A stretch of DNA of 64,000 nucleotides from Scatophagus argus. Lineage: Eukaryota; Chordata; Actinopteri; Scatophagidae. This document shows positions 1 to 47,291 of this stretch, piece after piece (the first letter of the stretch is position 1; every line of letters begins with the position of its first letter). The stretch is taken from the NCBI RefSeq assembly GCF_020382885.2, contig NC_058515.1:11019223-11083222 (forward strand), given 5' to 3'. The notes beneath the pieces were generated by a model. The model did no database searches, had not been told where the DNA came from, and saw only the letters and a program-made list of their open reading frames with translations. Both the position numbers and the translations under genes were made by a program.

Positions 1-934
1 AGAGGAAATTGTTCACAGCTCATTGACAGCCAACCTGTCAGAAAGGATCACACATGACTGTTCCAGGATGAATAATGACCACACCACAGTACGTTTGTGG
101 GATTTTGTTTAGATGTTAGATGAAGAAACTGGCCAAAGGGATCAAAATCGACCCTTTGCTCACCCGTTGACGGTACAGTCAGCACATGATCCCCGGCAGG
201 GCAGTCTGCTGTATCGTTACCTATGCACTACAGCCACCGTGTGGTTACAAATGGAACTGTTACACGCGTGAATGGCACATATTTTCAAGACATGCAAGCT
301 GATGAAAGTGATTTGAGAAGCAGAGCAAGCTACGGTGCGCCTCGTACGGTTTTTTTTCCTGGGCTCACCTCGTCGGGTTTTACGGCGGATGCACGCTGGT
401 ATCGCAACATCAGAGCTCGTTGAGGACGCACGGAAAGTTCACCTCCAAGTCTCTCAGTTTGTGCGTGTGCGTGTGTGTGTGTGTATGTGTGAATTCGCGC
501 TCATGTGTGCTCAGTCTGCCTGTCTAATAGAGTGACCCCCCAGCTCGCTGTTTAAAGGGAAGACAAGAGAGCTGAGTCAACGAATCACAAGGAGAAGGAT
601 GCAACAGTTGATGTGCGCAAGTTGCACAGTTTTCTTATATTTGGAGACGGCCCGCACACAATGAGGATGGTGGCTTTGAACTGTGCTGAGGAAGGATCGG
701 ATGTTTTGTTGCTTTAAACCTCCTCATCTGTCAGATAAACTGAAAATTAAACAGAGAGATCCGCGCGTCTAAGAAAAGCAGTGGTTGTAGACTGTCGACA
801 CGCGCGTCTTTCTTACCAAAATGGACATTTGGACAGAAATGCATTTGAAAGGACTTCATGCCCTGCTGGAATGGAGTTGAAGCGGGGATTTCGGATGATC
901 TGCGGCGGTCAGTAGCAGTGCAGTCTGCACCAAT
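1..934 (+). promoter_or_regulatory. 5' flank and probable 5' UTR of tnfsf12
   Basis: No coding exon is convincing here. Short open frames (for example 223-423 and 335-535) have no recognisable domain. A short GT run lies at about 464-485. The sequence just before the ATG at 935 is moderately GC-rich, as expected for a first exon. Promoter elements and the transcription start cannot be placed from sequence alone. Confidence 0.4.
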
Positions 935-3900
935 ATGCATCGGATTCTGCAGAGGAGGCGAGTGCGCAAGCTGCGGGTCGTCTGGGCTTCTCTGGCCCTG
1001 GTGGCTCTGTCTCTGGCCGCATGCAGCGCGCTCTTTACGGCGTGGACTTGGCGACAGACGCGGGACCTGTCGCAATCCTTCAAGATCCTGCAGGACCGCC
1101 TGGAGCAGGTTTGTAGCGTACTTAAAAAAATCAATCAAGCCTGCCTCATTGAATAGCATGCACATTTATACCAACAATAATATTTACTCGCCTGCAACTA
1201 TCGCAGACCTTCAAGTGTTTCTTATGTAACTTCTTTTGTGGCTGCGGTTACTGGGAATCGTCGCGGGGGGTATATGGAAAAATGCAACACCCCCCCCCGA
1301 ACCCCCCCAACCCTGCACGTACTCATTTCTATTGCACCATTTCTCTGCTTGGCACTTTTATTGCTTACCAATAAGCGCAGTCAACTCGTGCAGAGTTTGC
1401 GGAGTTATTTTTGTATCCAACCCACCCCCCCCCCTTCTCTGCTCCCCCCGCCATGTTTAATTACTCTGGTGCCAGTTGTGCTCCAGTTTTATCTCAATTT
1501 ACTGGAAAGCCTCAGCTATTTGGCATGTGAGCACTTCATACCCAACTGACTGCAGAGAGGCTCGAGGCGTGAAACAGCCTTATTGTTATTGCACATGCTA
1601 CTTCTCATCGTTTCAGCAGGAGTTCATTTTTTGCAGAGAACAGTGATAAATCCTCTGCAGTCTCGTGCTAAAATGCAGGTTAGAAACTTTTGCACTTGCA
1701 TCAAATGTTAGACTCCAGCCTGAAGTTGCATCACAAGGCAAATTATTTCTCCAAAAGCAGCCAAAGGGAGCTGATGGAAATTCTTCTGGTTTCAAGTTCA
1801 CAGTATTTACAAAACCAGGTTGCGCTGGATTTGAGATCAGGGGGACAGGTTGGCTGTGTATCATGCTGACAGGCCTGCATGCGCGCGCACACACACACAC
1901 ACACACACAAACACACAATCACCCCAAAATTGGACACGTGGAGTGTTGATGCTGGAGCCTTTCCCAAGGGGCCCCGTTCTGTCCATTTGACCGTTGGCCA
2001 ACTCCTGATGAGAGCCAGTGAGTAGAACGTCTGGAGAGCAGAGAGCAACTTGCTGCCTCCATTTCCACAGTAGCAGTAAATTTAAACATACTTTCCCCGA
2101 GCCTCTTCTCCTCTTACTTCATATAGGCCTCCTTTGGTCATTCAGTGGGCCCCCAGCCAAGGGTTTAAAACTTTGCTGGCTTGACAAAATTCATTTCTTT
2201 CTCAGTAAGGGAGTAAAGACATGTGAGGAATGCAAAGCACTAAAAACATGCATTAGGTGTCGCAACCAGTCTCTGAGGAAGTGGTGGACCTATTCTGAAG
2301 CTAGCATGGCAGCAGTGGTAGAATACTGGAAGAGATGAGCCTGTTTATGTGGATGTCTAGAGCTGGAAGAGGCTGTGGCTGTGGCTGCATGGGATCAGTG
2401 CCAGAAAAAAGCCATCAAAGGCTTATTAATATTTACTAATGGTGTGTCTTTTTTCTCTCTCAACAGGTCAATACACAGAGGAAGGCCATCGTTCAGCTCA
2501 TTCTGGAGAAGAGAGAGCTACTGGTGGGGCAGCGAGTGAAGAGAGATGGTACTGAAAATCAGACTTCCTTCACAGCTGCATTTTCCTTGACTTCAGCACC
2601 ACCAACATATAGATGTTTTGTGCTTTTTAGCCTCCTCCCCCTCCCCAAATCACCACAGACACAATACTCACTCACTGCACTCTGGTGTTTTTTTGGGAAG
2701 AACATTTAACACAAACGCTGGCCAGTCTTGGCCCACATGCCACTTTGGTCAGGTCTAGCGGGCCGCAGGCACTACCCGCTGCTAAAAGTTGACACAGGAA
2801 AAAGTAGGCAGCTGGATGACTGTTTCAGAAATTACAGGTCTGACCAAAACAGCCTCGAAGCCCAGAAAACCAGCTGGCGCGAGAGCGAGGCCTTGTTGCA
2901 CGCTTTTGGGCAAAGAAATTGATTTTTTTTTTCTTTTCCCCCTCTGAGCACACGACTGACACAGCTATGATTTGTTGTGAAAGCGGTGACATTTGATGAC
3001 CTATCATTGCAGTATTTATAGCCTCTGCTTGCGTCACCGTCACGGGATTTGCTTGATTGTTCACATTTTGTCCGAGAGTGAACCCGTAGACACTTTCATG
3101 GTGGATTTCTGTGGACGGGTGAATATCCAAATTTGACAAAAGGATTCCTTTAGACAGCTGTGTACCTTTCCAAAACATCTATATTGATATTCTGCAAATG
3201 TTAGCTTTCTTTTCTGTAGTAACTGATATCTGACTTCGTCTTCCAAAACACATTAAACCGTGTTCAGAAATACATGACTATCAATGGAAATAAAAGGCCC
3301 AAACAGTTTTTTTCCAGTTTGCGGAAAGTTGACCACGGCGGTGCAACGTTTCAGCGGGACACTGCTGTTATGTTCTCTGCCGATGACTGACAGTTTAAGT
3401 CAGGAAACTCTGGCCAGCCTGAGGGCTTTACGCTCGCCCATAGAAAATCCTAAATCTACAGGGTCACCCACCTGTGAGTTATTTTAGCAGGGACTTAATA
3501 TTCCTGCATGATGGTGGGGGCCCGGTGTTTGGCCGCTCTGTCTCAAAACATAAAGTACATATTTCACAGTTCCTACAGTATTAGAGTTGTATCTGTGTTT
3601 GAAATGCCTCCCCGTAGGCCAGATTGCAAAGCTAAAATAAGCCGTTAGAGAGTAACAAGAGCAGGCTTTCTGGAGCTCTGGCCTTTTAGTGTTGTGTTTT
3701 ATTTATTGTATTTATCCATGCAGGCCCTGTAGCTGTTGCTTCACTCTGTTCTTAATCGGCTCTTTTGGGTCACAGAGCAGCCAAAGACCTTTTTGACTCT
3801 CTTTTCCGGCACTTCATTTCTCTTATTTAGTGGTCTTAGCTGTGTCTCCCAGGCTACATTTAATGCTTTCTCACTCACTTCCCTCCTGTCCATCTTGTCT

Positions 3901-5664
3901 TTTCCTGTAACTCCCCCCCCCACACACACACACTTCTCTCCATCCTCTTTCACTCCATCTCTCTCCTCTTCTTTCCCTGTATTCTGTATTTTCTAGATGA
4001 CTGCGACCAGCTGGCACTAAGATTAGGCCCCACAGGAAAAAAAGAGGCACACACTTCTGACTGAAAATAACAGTTTGAGGAAATATATTGAAGCACATGA
4101 AAGGAAATCCTTTGTCCATCTGCTAACTGCGTTAAAACGAGCCAGGTCGAATCTAAACGGCTGCAAATTAACACACTATGTTATTAGACAGATACAGATG
4201 GGAATGATTGTTTTATCAAGAAACCACAGGCGTATTTCCTCTGCCATTCAAACTCATATTCTCTCTCTCCTTGCCTTTCCGAAGAGAGGACGGTGAGAGG
4301 GAGGAATGGAAACGGAAAGAAAGCGGCGTCTCATTTTGAGAGTAAGTGGCTTGGCAGATCCCTTATAGCCGTCTCGTGTAGCATCTGCTGAAGTGGTTTC
4401 AATCATACACCCCTATACGATTGCACTCATAAAATCTTAATTGACTTTCCCTTTTCTTTCTCTTTTACTTTCCACCAGTAACCAGACTCTCCTTTCAGCA
4501 AGGTAAGAGTCATAAAAATATGACGGATAGAGGATAATCTGTGAAACTTTTGTCTGTGAGACGATTAATCTTGGATATTTGCATGTTTCCGTGTGTGTGT
4601 GTGTGTGTCAGTGGGAGAGGGTGGTGTGATAAAGGGCTGGGAAGAGAGGACATTGAATATGAGTAAGGCAGTGAGGTACAACAAGGAACAAGGCACCTTC
4701 ACTGTGGAGAAAGCGGGCGTCTACTTCCTGTTCTGCCAGGTGAGTTTGCACTGGGTTTTGGAGACTGCAAACTGTCTCAAACATCTCATTTGTCATCTTA
4801 ACCTTCCCCACATGACAGCTTCAGGTCTGATCTCCACTTAAAAGCTGAACTAATCAATATTTAAAGGAATATGTGTATATTATCACAATAATATTATTAT
4901 TATCACCACTTCTCTCCCTCAGCTCTACAGAGCAAACATTTTTAACCAAAAAAAGCTCAGTAAAATTTTATGTATGCTTCCTGGCCTGCACCAAACCGGC
5001 TAATAGTTAGCAATTAGTAGACGAACGCAGTGGAGCTAAAGAGCCATCCGCACTGTATTTCCCAGAGGAGTTGGTGGAGACCAAAACAGAGCTAAAAGTA
5101 GAAAGAATATTGGACTCTCTGCTTCAATGCTATATATTTATGCTGCAAATTAATGGCATTATACTGTGTGTATAAAAGTTGGATTCTGCAAATGAGTTGA
5201 TGTTTTGTCCATTTTGAAATTGACATTTTGTTTACCAAGACTGCATTTCATATAGGAAGTCCTTGCTGATGTTAAAAACAAACGCTGTTTCAAAATGTGA
5301 CCATTGTTATCACGTGTAAAAATATTTTTATATTCCTCAATTGAAGGAAGCAGAGTTTTGTCATCAGTATCGAAACTCACTGACATTAAACAATTCAAAC
5401 AAGTTTCTTTCTTTTCTGTGCTTTGACTTTGCTTTTACGTTTGGCCTCCTTACTTCCTGAAGTGGTGAAGAAACCTTCATATTTACAGCTTTCTCACCTA
5501 GTGCAGCTTTATAAACCACAACCTTTATTTTGAACAAACATCAGTCATACTTGTACTGGTATGTATCATGTTTTTGGACTGATGACTATCAGGTTTTGGC
5601 TAATCTCATGTAGCCAGACATTGGTCTTGTCAAACTGACAAGAGGTCTGGACAAAATCTAGACA

Positions 5665-5697
<33 letters not shown>

Positions 5698-6114
5698 AAG
5701 AATTACTATACGAAGACTTTGGAAATCCTGAGCAGGTCTGGTTAGTTTTCAAATGGATAGCTGAGAGGAAACAGGATCTCCTGGTGTCTCTGCTAACCCA
5801 CCTTGATTAGATTTAAACCGTCCTCTCTGTCTCCTCAGGTGTTGTTCAACGAGCAGCAGTCTCAGTATGTGAAGCTGGATGTGGTGACCAGCGGCCTGAG
5901 TCCTCAGAAGCTGCAGTGCATGGAGGGTTACGGGACCACCCCCTCCGCCGGGCCCCACCCTTTCCACTTCCTGAAGCCTTGCCAAGTGTCCGGCCTGCTG
6001 CGACTGGACAAAGGCACAGAGCTGCAGGCCATCACGGGCTCGTCCTTCAAACTCCACACTGTGGGCAATCGTTCAGCCTCGCCACACATCTTCAGCATCT
6101 TTAAAGTCAACTGA
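935..6114 (+). CDS. tnfsf12: TNF superfamily ligand TWEAK (TNFSF12), six coding exons
   Basis: This is a type II membrane cytokine that would signal through a TNFRSF12A/Fn14-like receptor. The exons are 935-1108, 2467-2548, 4285-4341, 4479-4502, 4612-4739 and 5839-6114. Phases chain exactly and total 741 nt, 246 aa (human TWEAK is 249). Residues 1-14 are a basic cytoplasmic tail (RILQRRRVRKLR) and about 15-39 a single membrane anchor. A stalk with a furin-type site RVKR (residues 81-84) follows, and the last three exons carry the TNF homology domain from about AASHFEI. Key matches to TWEAK are IKGWEERTLN, VRYNKEQGTF, AGVYFLFCQ, YVKLDVV, the cysteine pair in LQCMEG and KPCQVSGLL, and the end IFSIFKVN. 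A sequon NMS lies in the fourth-to-fifth-exon part of the domain. Family assignment comes from recalled TWEAK sequence; synteny with chd3 and naa38 (human 17p13.1) supports it. The tiny 24-nt exon is the least certain one. Confidence 0.9.
4591..4611 (+). repeat. (GT)n tract directly at the acceptor of tnfsf12 exon 5
   Basis: A GT dinucleotide run at about 4591-4608 ends in the CAG acceptor at 4609-4611. It occupies the place where a polypyrimidine tract normally sits. The downstream exon (4612-4739) encodes the first core strands of the TNF domain, so the acceptor must be used. Confidence 0.75.
4980..5125 (+). repeat. Interspersed repeat copy 1 (AGGAGTTGGTGGAGACC family)
   Basis: The copy contains GGCTAATAGTTAGC, GCTAAAGAGCCA, GAGGAGTTGGTGGAGACCAA and AATATTGGACT. 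It aligns by eye with 8865-9065 (same strand) and 15690-15935 (opposite strand), which share the core GGAGTTGGnGGAGACC. It lies inside a tnfsf12 intron. Confidence 0.6.
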
Positions 6115-6520
6115 AGCTTGGAAATTTTTGACTTAATCTCATCTGAGAACAACAATTACTTTGTGTGGATGAGATACTTTTTTTTCTCTACGTGGTAAAA
6201 CATTTGTAAGCATCGTGGGCATCACATTGTGTGCCGTGGCCTCTTCCCAAAGACGTTAATTTGAAAGACAAACCTGACATTTGTGGAAGTTGTTGTGGAA
6301 TTTTTTCCTCTGGACAGCGGTAACGTTTTGGAACGTGAAACACAGACTTTTGGATTAAAACCAAGACCCAAAGTGGACAAAATTCCTCGATGAATGTGTG
6401 CCGAGACAACAGATGTGATGGAAGCTGTTCTGTAGATAAAGGGCTTCATATAAAAAGAAAAAAAATACTCGGATGTTCATCTTAGCCTTCATATCATGTA
6501 ATAAATTGTGCTTACACTCT
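6115..6520 (+). terminator. tnfsf12 3' UTR with polyA signal
   Basis: After the stop at 6112-6114 the sequence turns AT-rich and has no open frame of note. The first canonical AATAAA on the + strand is at 6500-6505, giving a 3' UTR of about 400 nt. A later AATAAA near 8669 could serve a longer form, but repeats between them make this less likely. Confidence 0.55.
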
Positions 6521-6939
6521 CTTTATTAGACTGAAAGTAAAGCTGTGCATGCACCTTTCACTTTTATATCACCGGTGCCTCAAAGAAGCTACGAGCACGT
6601 CTGCAAGCGTCAGATCTCGACACTATAAACAGCCTACATGAGTTGTCAGTGATATTTTATACAATGCAGTGTATGTGTGTGTTTGTGAAATCTAATGAAC
6701 CAATTCTTTTTGATACTGATTTTATGATCATTACAATGCAACATGTGTCTGAGTGTGAAATTCCTGCCTTTAAATACTTTGTATATACTTCACATTTTTA
6801 TGTATATATATTTGCATATCAAGTCATGAGCTGGCAAAGAAGAAGGGGGAACATTTTAAATAACATTGATGTGAATTTGATTGCGAGGCATTGTTATAGT
6901 GTAGTAACAGCTTTATTTTTGGAGAGTCGCTGCAAGTTA

Positions 6940-6985
6940 TAAATAAGTAAAGCGTGTAGCTTCAAGTAAAGCGTGTAGCTTCAAC
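6940..6985. repeat. Short tandem duplication (about 19-bp unit, two copies)
   Basis: The unit AGTAAAGCGTGTAGCTTCA occurs twice in succession within about 6946-6983. It lies in intergenic DNA and has no other feature. Confidence 0.7.
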
Positions 6986-7214
6986 TTTCCTGCCTTCGTT
7001 ATCTGTTTGATGACACAGTAGCCATCACTTCCGAGCTGTCTTGTAAACCATCAGCATTGAGAGTCAATATTGAAATAGCACTGGGAGAGGCCCTCATATG
7101 TCCAGAGCTATAGTATCCTTGATTTTCTGATTCTGACGACAATCATAATGAAAAGTCTTTATATTATATATAAGAATAGTCTTAATATAAGCCTCACACA
7201 AAACATTCACTTGC

Positions 7215-7570
7215 CAGGAGAGCCTACGGTGGTGCTTTGAGCGAAGTGCTATCGTCAGCATGCTGACATGCTCACAAGAGACAATGTTAACATGCTGATC
7301 TGATCGGCAGGTACAATATTTGCCATGTTCACCATCTTATGTTAGCGTGTTAGCGTGCTAACAGTTTGCTATTTGGCACTAAACACAGAGTTAAACTGCG
7401 GCTGATGGGAATGTTGTTAGTTTTTGGAGTCAGTGGAGAAATTAAAATTTTGACGGGAGATGATGGTGCTAGAAAAGGTCATTATGGTTCATCCTCTGGG
7501 GAACAGAGGATGAGGAATGTTCATACCAAAGTTTCATGTCAGTTCATCAAACTGTTGTTGGACCAAAATG
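7215..7570. repeat. Interspersed fish repeat, left portion (GCATGCTGACATGCTCAC family)
   Basis: The block has successive ATGCTGACATGCT, CATGTTCACCATCTTA, TTAGCGTGTTAGCGTGCTAA, GCTGATGGGAATG and ATTAAAATTTTGACG motifs. From memory these belong to a high-copy interspersed repeat common in percomorph genomes. A second fragment with the right-hand part of the same family lies at 10275-10445. No transposase frame is present, so it is a non-autonomous or decayed copy. Family naming would need a repeat library. Confidence 0.6.
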
Positions 7571-8299
7571 GCGAATTGAGCCACAGTGTTCGTCTCACTA
7601 AAATAATTCGTATTTTGTATGTTGTTTGTTGCCCTTCCTCGATTTGAATCAGTTTCTCAAAATCAGAAATAAAAAGTCTGTCTCAAGTGAAGCACAACTC
7701 CGAAATAATCCGCCCCTTGCACCCACGAGTCTGAGAAATCACTCTGCTGTTTATTGTCAGTGGAGCAGATCTGGGTTAAATACACAACTCGATAACCTTG
7801 CAGACCATAACTAGAAAGTTTTGTTTTCTGATTTAAGAAAGACTGCCACACTAAGCTCATGACTGTTGCTCTCATGTGTTTCTCAGTCACATTGTAAGAC
7901 TGTCGCTTCTTTATTTTTTAGCTCTTTTTTAGAAATGAAACTCCTTGCGTTCTCTCATACGCTGCTGCTGCTGTTGCTTTCTGTAATATTCCCTGCTACA
8001 ATACAAACAGCGTGTATTTCTAGCAGTGGGTTCAGCACTCCCACTCTTGTTTATAAGTAGTTTTTGTGGACGGACCACATTGGTTTCTCCTCAGCACTTT
8101 ACTGCAGCAAATGTAGTTTTTAATTGGAGCCAAACGTTCATGTTTTCGAATGGAAAAAATGTCAGAATTTGAAAAGTGTAGACATTAGATCCTGTTTGAT
8201 TTCCTCATCGTTTTCCTCTTCCCTTCTGTGGCTCAGTCATCCCCACCACCACCGCCACTGCCACCACCCCCGTGCACCTCATATTTCCCTGTCAGCACC

Positions 8300-8520
8300 G
8301 ATTAGACCGCACGCGCACACACACACACACACACACTCTAAATCCCTAGCGTCCTTTGCATATACACATGAGCAGCCATCTAAATTTTCACTTCCTGAAT
8401 CTGAACCTGAACCACATAGCTGAAGGTCTTTGTGTGTGTGTGTCTGTGTATGTGTGTGTGTGTGGAGGGACAAGGGGCATGTTTTTCATCACACACACAC
8501 ACACACACACACAGAATTTT
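8300..8520. repeat. Cluster of CA/TG microsatellites
   Basis: Three runs lie close together: (CA)n at about 8312-8336, (TG)n at about 8430-8464 and (CA)n at about 8490-8514. The middle run is in reverse orientation to the flanking ones, so the transcript or single strand could fold into hairpins. No gene is seen. Confidence 0.85.
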
Positions 8521-8864
8521 ACACACTTCCCTGCCCCAATTCCTATTTTTTGAAATGTCAAAGTTTATTACCACCTCGGAAAATCTCGTGAAGTCTTCTG
8601 AAGAAGTTCTTTGTAAAACGATGATGTATGCAATGCGATTATTTCTCAACTCACTCAGCATAATGTTGAATAAAGTTTTTGTTGTGGTTGTTTTTGTTCC
8701 TGTCCAAGTTATTCCTTCAGATAAGTTGAATGGAAAAAGCTCGAAAACAACTTATGTGTTTCCAAAAATAAAGACGAGCAGAAAGTGTCAAAAAGTAAGT
8801 CAATAAAATGTAATAAAATTTCTCTCTTGGTTCACTGTCACGGCTCTCATTAGCATCGTTTCCA

Positions 8865-9065
8865 GCCATGGCAGGCAGCTGTTTTCAGAAAGAAAAAAAA
8901 GCTGTGCTAAACCAATTGTACACTACCTTCTCAGCACCAAATGGCAAAATAGTGAACACACTGGAGCATTTAGCAGCTAAAGAGTCAGATACGCCCCTCA
9001 GGAGTTGGCGGAGACCAAAATATCATGAAGAGGTGAGTTAAAATTGGACAGACACAAAGACTCAA
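8865..9065 (+). repeat. Interspersed repeat copy 2 (AGGAGTTGGTGGAGACC family)
   Basis: The copy has GCAGGCAGCTGTTTTC, CTCAGCACCAAATGGC, CATTTAGCAGCTAAAGAG and CAGGAGTTGGCGGAGACCAA in the same order as the copy on the opposite strand at 15690-15935. There is no coding capacity. Confidence 0.6.
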
Positions 9066-10274
9066 GACTAAGCTTGAATTTCTTTTTTGTCAGGGGACAA
9101 TGATTGTTGGAATCATCCGTAGAAATAATATGTTATAATTTTTTTATGGCTTAATAATAATAATAATATTCAAGCTATTAAACACTGTCATAATAACAAC
9201 CCTAATACTGATACTCATACTCATACTGAAAACTCTGACTGTAAATTTAAACAAATTAATCAAGTTATTAATTTTTCCCCTCTCAAATTGTTGCATTTGA
9301 AGGAATTTTAGATTCTCTAAAGAAATGAAAGCAACCAGTGTTTAGCCAAGAAGAAGAAAAAAAACATGCATACAAAAGTTGTTCAAAGGAACACAGTTTT
9401 ATTCATCCAGTAACCCTGCAGATTTACGTTGGGGATTTAAGAACCACCACTGTAATTAATCTTGACAAACAGGAAATGTCTTGTACTAATAATAATTTTA
9501 TTAATCAAATTATTATTGGGATAAATGTGACTTTGGCCTTGACTCTATTCCAAAAATATGACGTTAGTGTTAATTGTACTTGTTACATTCCTTTCCTTTA
9601 TTTTGACATCTCAATAAGCTTGGCAGTGACCTGAAGTAAGAAACTAACTGCTTGCCTGTCTCCACAACAAAACTTAAGTTTATGCCAGAAACATGAATGT
9701 AAGATGGATGTACAGTGCAGAGAAGCAGCCAGCCCAGACAGCCAGTATGTTATCTATAATGAGCCTGTCAGTGTGCATTTAATGGGAGTCCAGCAGGAAT
9801 CATAAAGCTGAGATAACAGTAAACAGTGAACTGTATGGCATCAATCTGTTCTGAATAACAGAACAGGATGACTCCTCACCTTTAGTCATCATGAATCACT
9901 AACCATCTGCTCTTCAAGGTTGCTGTTTGTGTGTGGGAGACAGAGGAAAGTCTGATGAAGGCCTGTGAAGAGGAGAGACTGAATCACTCCATCGCTCTCG
10001 CAGCCTCCCACATCGACATCCACCGCGCTTTGACGAAGCATCCACAGTCGTCAGAGCAGACTGACGCCATGTGTTCAGTCAAGGGGTTCCTTTTAATTTC
10101 TTTATCGACAAAAGCTAAGAAGCCATGCATCTCATTCTACAGGCTTTTAAATCATTTCGATTTGAAGCTGAAAACCTGATCAACTTTTCATATTAAGTTG
10201 TAATATACGCAGTGTAGCCTTTGACACCATTCACACCTCTTAAGTTTTGTCTTTACATTAGTGAAGTGTCCAAT

Positions 10275-10445
10275 AAAAAAATATCACCAAAGTTATTAAA
10301 TTTATCCTCCAGGAAACTTCAGTGCAATCCAATCCAAATGTTGCTGAGACATTTCACTCAAAACCCTCATGGTGGCGCTACAGAGAAAGTCAGGGGATCA
10401 ACAAAGTCAACAGGATTCATCAGCTGGGAACCATGAATGTCCGTG
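10275..10445. repeat. Interspersed fish repeat, right portion (CATGGTGGCGCTA family)
   Basis: Motifs TATCACCAAAGTTATT, GAGACATTTCACTCAAAACC, CATGGTGGCGCTA, AGTCAGGGGATCA and GGGAACCATGAATGTC occur in order. They match, from memory, the right part of the repeat whose left part is at 7215-7570. No protein-coding frame is present. Confidence 0.6.
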
Positions 10446-10499
10446 CACCGTCTCAAAAAAAATCCACACGTGCTTTTTGTTCTTTTCATTTCATTCAGT

Positions 10500-12144
10500 T
10501 TTATTACAAACAAAAATAATAAAGAAAGAAAAAAAAGGGAGATGCGTCATCACTGGCACTCATCATTTGATTGGCACCACTACATACACAGTGACACAAG
10601 ATATCCAGAAATTAACCCCCACCCCCCAAAAAAAGAAAAAAAAAGTCTGGAGAGAGGACAAAGCAAAAGTGGAAAAAAGAAGAACTAAGTGCTTGTTTTT
10701 TGACACATTTTAGTTTTTCTTCAGGGGTTGCAAAATCTTCGTATGAAAGCAATTCATAAAATGGACGATTTTTCCTGGGAAGATTGGTGCAAAATGTCTG
10801 GGATAATTACGGGATAATTAAATCCTACAGCAGCTATCATTTTTATTTTTAACTTAAATCAGAATCGGACTAAGATTTACAGGTTGACATCAGGTCCTTT
10901 ATTAACTTTGATGACTTTACATTTGTTCAGCGATGTTTATTAAGGCATTTTTTTGTTTTTTCAGTGCGGTATATAAAATGGATTTCCAGCCTCTGATTTT
11001 CCAGATAATAATAATAATAATAAGTATTTTTACTGGGGTTAGATAGTATACATTTTCTTTTTGCTCAGAGAAGCATTTAGGGTTACATATGGCCTTTTTC
11101 TATATATGCATATGTCATTTGCAAGCCCCAAATCTAAAACATAAGCAAAAATTAAAAAAAAAGAAAGTTTTCTTGTAATATATCTACCTCTGAAGTTAGC
11201 TTAACTTCTTCGTTTGTGTTCTCTTGTAATTATAGGACAAACATGGCAAAGAGGTGCATTGTGTGTCGCACATACTGTATGGTTTGTTTTGTTTTTTAAT
11301 CATAGTTACAAAAAAATGTCTCTTTTGGTAGAAGCTCTTTCTCAAATAGCAACAGCGAGAACGACAGCAATATCGACGACAACAATACTCATAATCGCCA
11401 GAGTAGAAACACAAGAGAACACGAATGAGCTGTTTAAATATGCAAAGTATATCACAGGATTTTGTGGAAAGAAATAGAAACTTGGAAAAAAAAATAGAAT
11501 TGATTGAGAGAGAGGAAGGGAGGAGAGGGGGCATCGGGAGGAGTGTTCAGGGTGATGGATAGGTTTTAATAACACTGACTTGCTTATGAAAGGTTATAAA
11601 CATTCATAGGAGGTTTCTGAAAAACAGCGTCGTTGCGAGGCCTTTTCTGGAATAAACCCCCCAAAATACCTCAAAACTCTGTACATAACTAGAGCCAAGG
11701 GAGCGGGATGGTGGCAAATACTTAATGTGGTCGAACAAGTCCTGAATACAATTATCATATCATACCTTTGCTGCCTGTGTTTGTCTGAACGTGTACCTTT
11801 GACAAAAAGTAAAACAAAAAAGGCCAAACAAAAACAAAAGCTGGAGCTGTGCTTGGAGCTGCTCGGACTGAGAAATCAAGAGGTTTAACCTCTCTGGGGG
11901 AGTTAGAAACAGTATTAAAACGACCTTAGGCACAGCTTGACACCATTTTTTTTTATCTCTTCCACGAGACAGCATTATTGTGATTAGAGCATGCTTCAGG
12001 GGTTGGAGTGCGGCGGCAGAAATGATTTTCACATGCAGCTTCCTGTTGAGTTTAAAGACCAGGCGAGGAGGAGGAAGGTTACATGATCTGTTGGGAGACC
12101 TAAAGGTTTCAAGGATTGAGGTGCGTTGAGCGTTGTGTGTGGGA

Positions 12145-12176
<32 letters not shown>

Positions 12177-12318
12177 GTGTGTGAATGAGGTTAGAAGCAT
12201 CCCAAGAGGAGGAGGAGGCCTGTATGAAGATGCCACTTATGAGGAGTATAATGGTTTGAGGCAGACAAGAAAAGGTCACAAGAAGTTAGACAATACGGAC
12301 TGTGTGTACTGCAAAGGT

Positions 12319-12367
<49 letters not shown>

Positions 12368-12551
12368 GACAGTAAGGGCACATGTGCGTGTGCTATACTG
12401 TGCTGTATGTTCGTGCAGTTGTAGTTTTTTGGGGAGTACCAGTCAGCAGAGTAAAGTTTTAGAAAACGTCTTGGAGAGCAATTGAAGGTATCTTTGCAGC
12501 AGATGGGTTTCTCTGTGTGTGCGTGCATGTGTGTGTGTGTGTGTGTGTAGT
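10500..12551 (-). terminator. chd3 3' UTR with distal polyA signal
   Basis: This is the - strand sequence after the chd3 stop at 12552-12554. An AATAAA on the - strand lies at 10500-10505 and is followed downstream by a GT-rich stretch (CGTGTGG then T-rich), a good polyA arrangement. It implies a 3' UTR of about 2 kb, typical of a regulatory chromatin gene. CA/TG microsatellites at about 12136-12174, 12317-12364 and 12524-12549 lie in or next to it. The exact end is an inference. Confidence 0.45.

Positions 12552-47291
<34,740 letters not shown>

Larger units (their letters stand above)
6521..10480. other. Intergenic DNA between tnfsf12 and chd3 3' ends
   Basis: The two genes converge here. 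Apart from the repeats listed separately I see no exon, RNA gene or long open frame with family likeness. The frames reported in this stretch are short, AT-rich and lack splice-consistent neighbours. Confidence 0.55.

Noticed and set aside
3997-4062. Candidate extra tnfsf12 exon after TTTTCTAG (reads DDCDQLALRLGPTG in the right phase)
   Set aside because: It lacks a GT donor before an in-frame stop, and the six-exon model already closes in frame at 246 aa.
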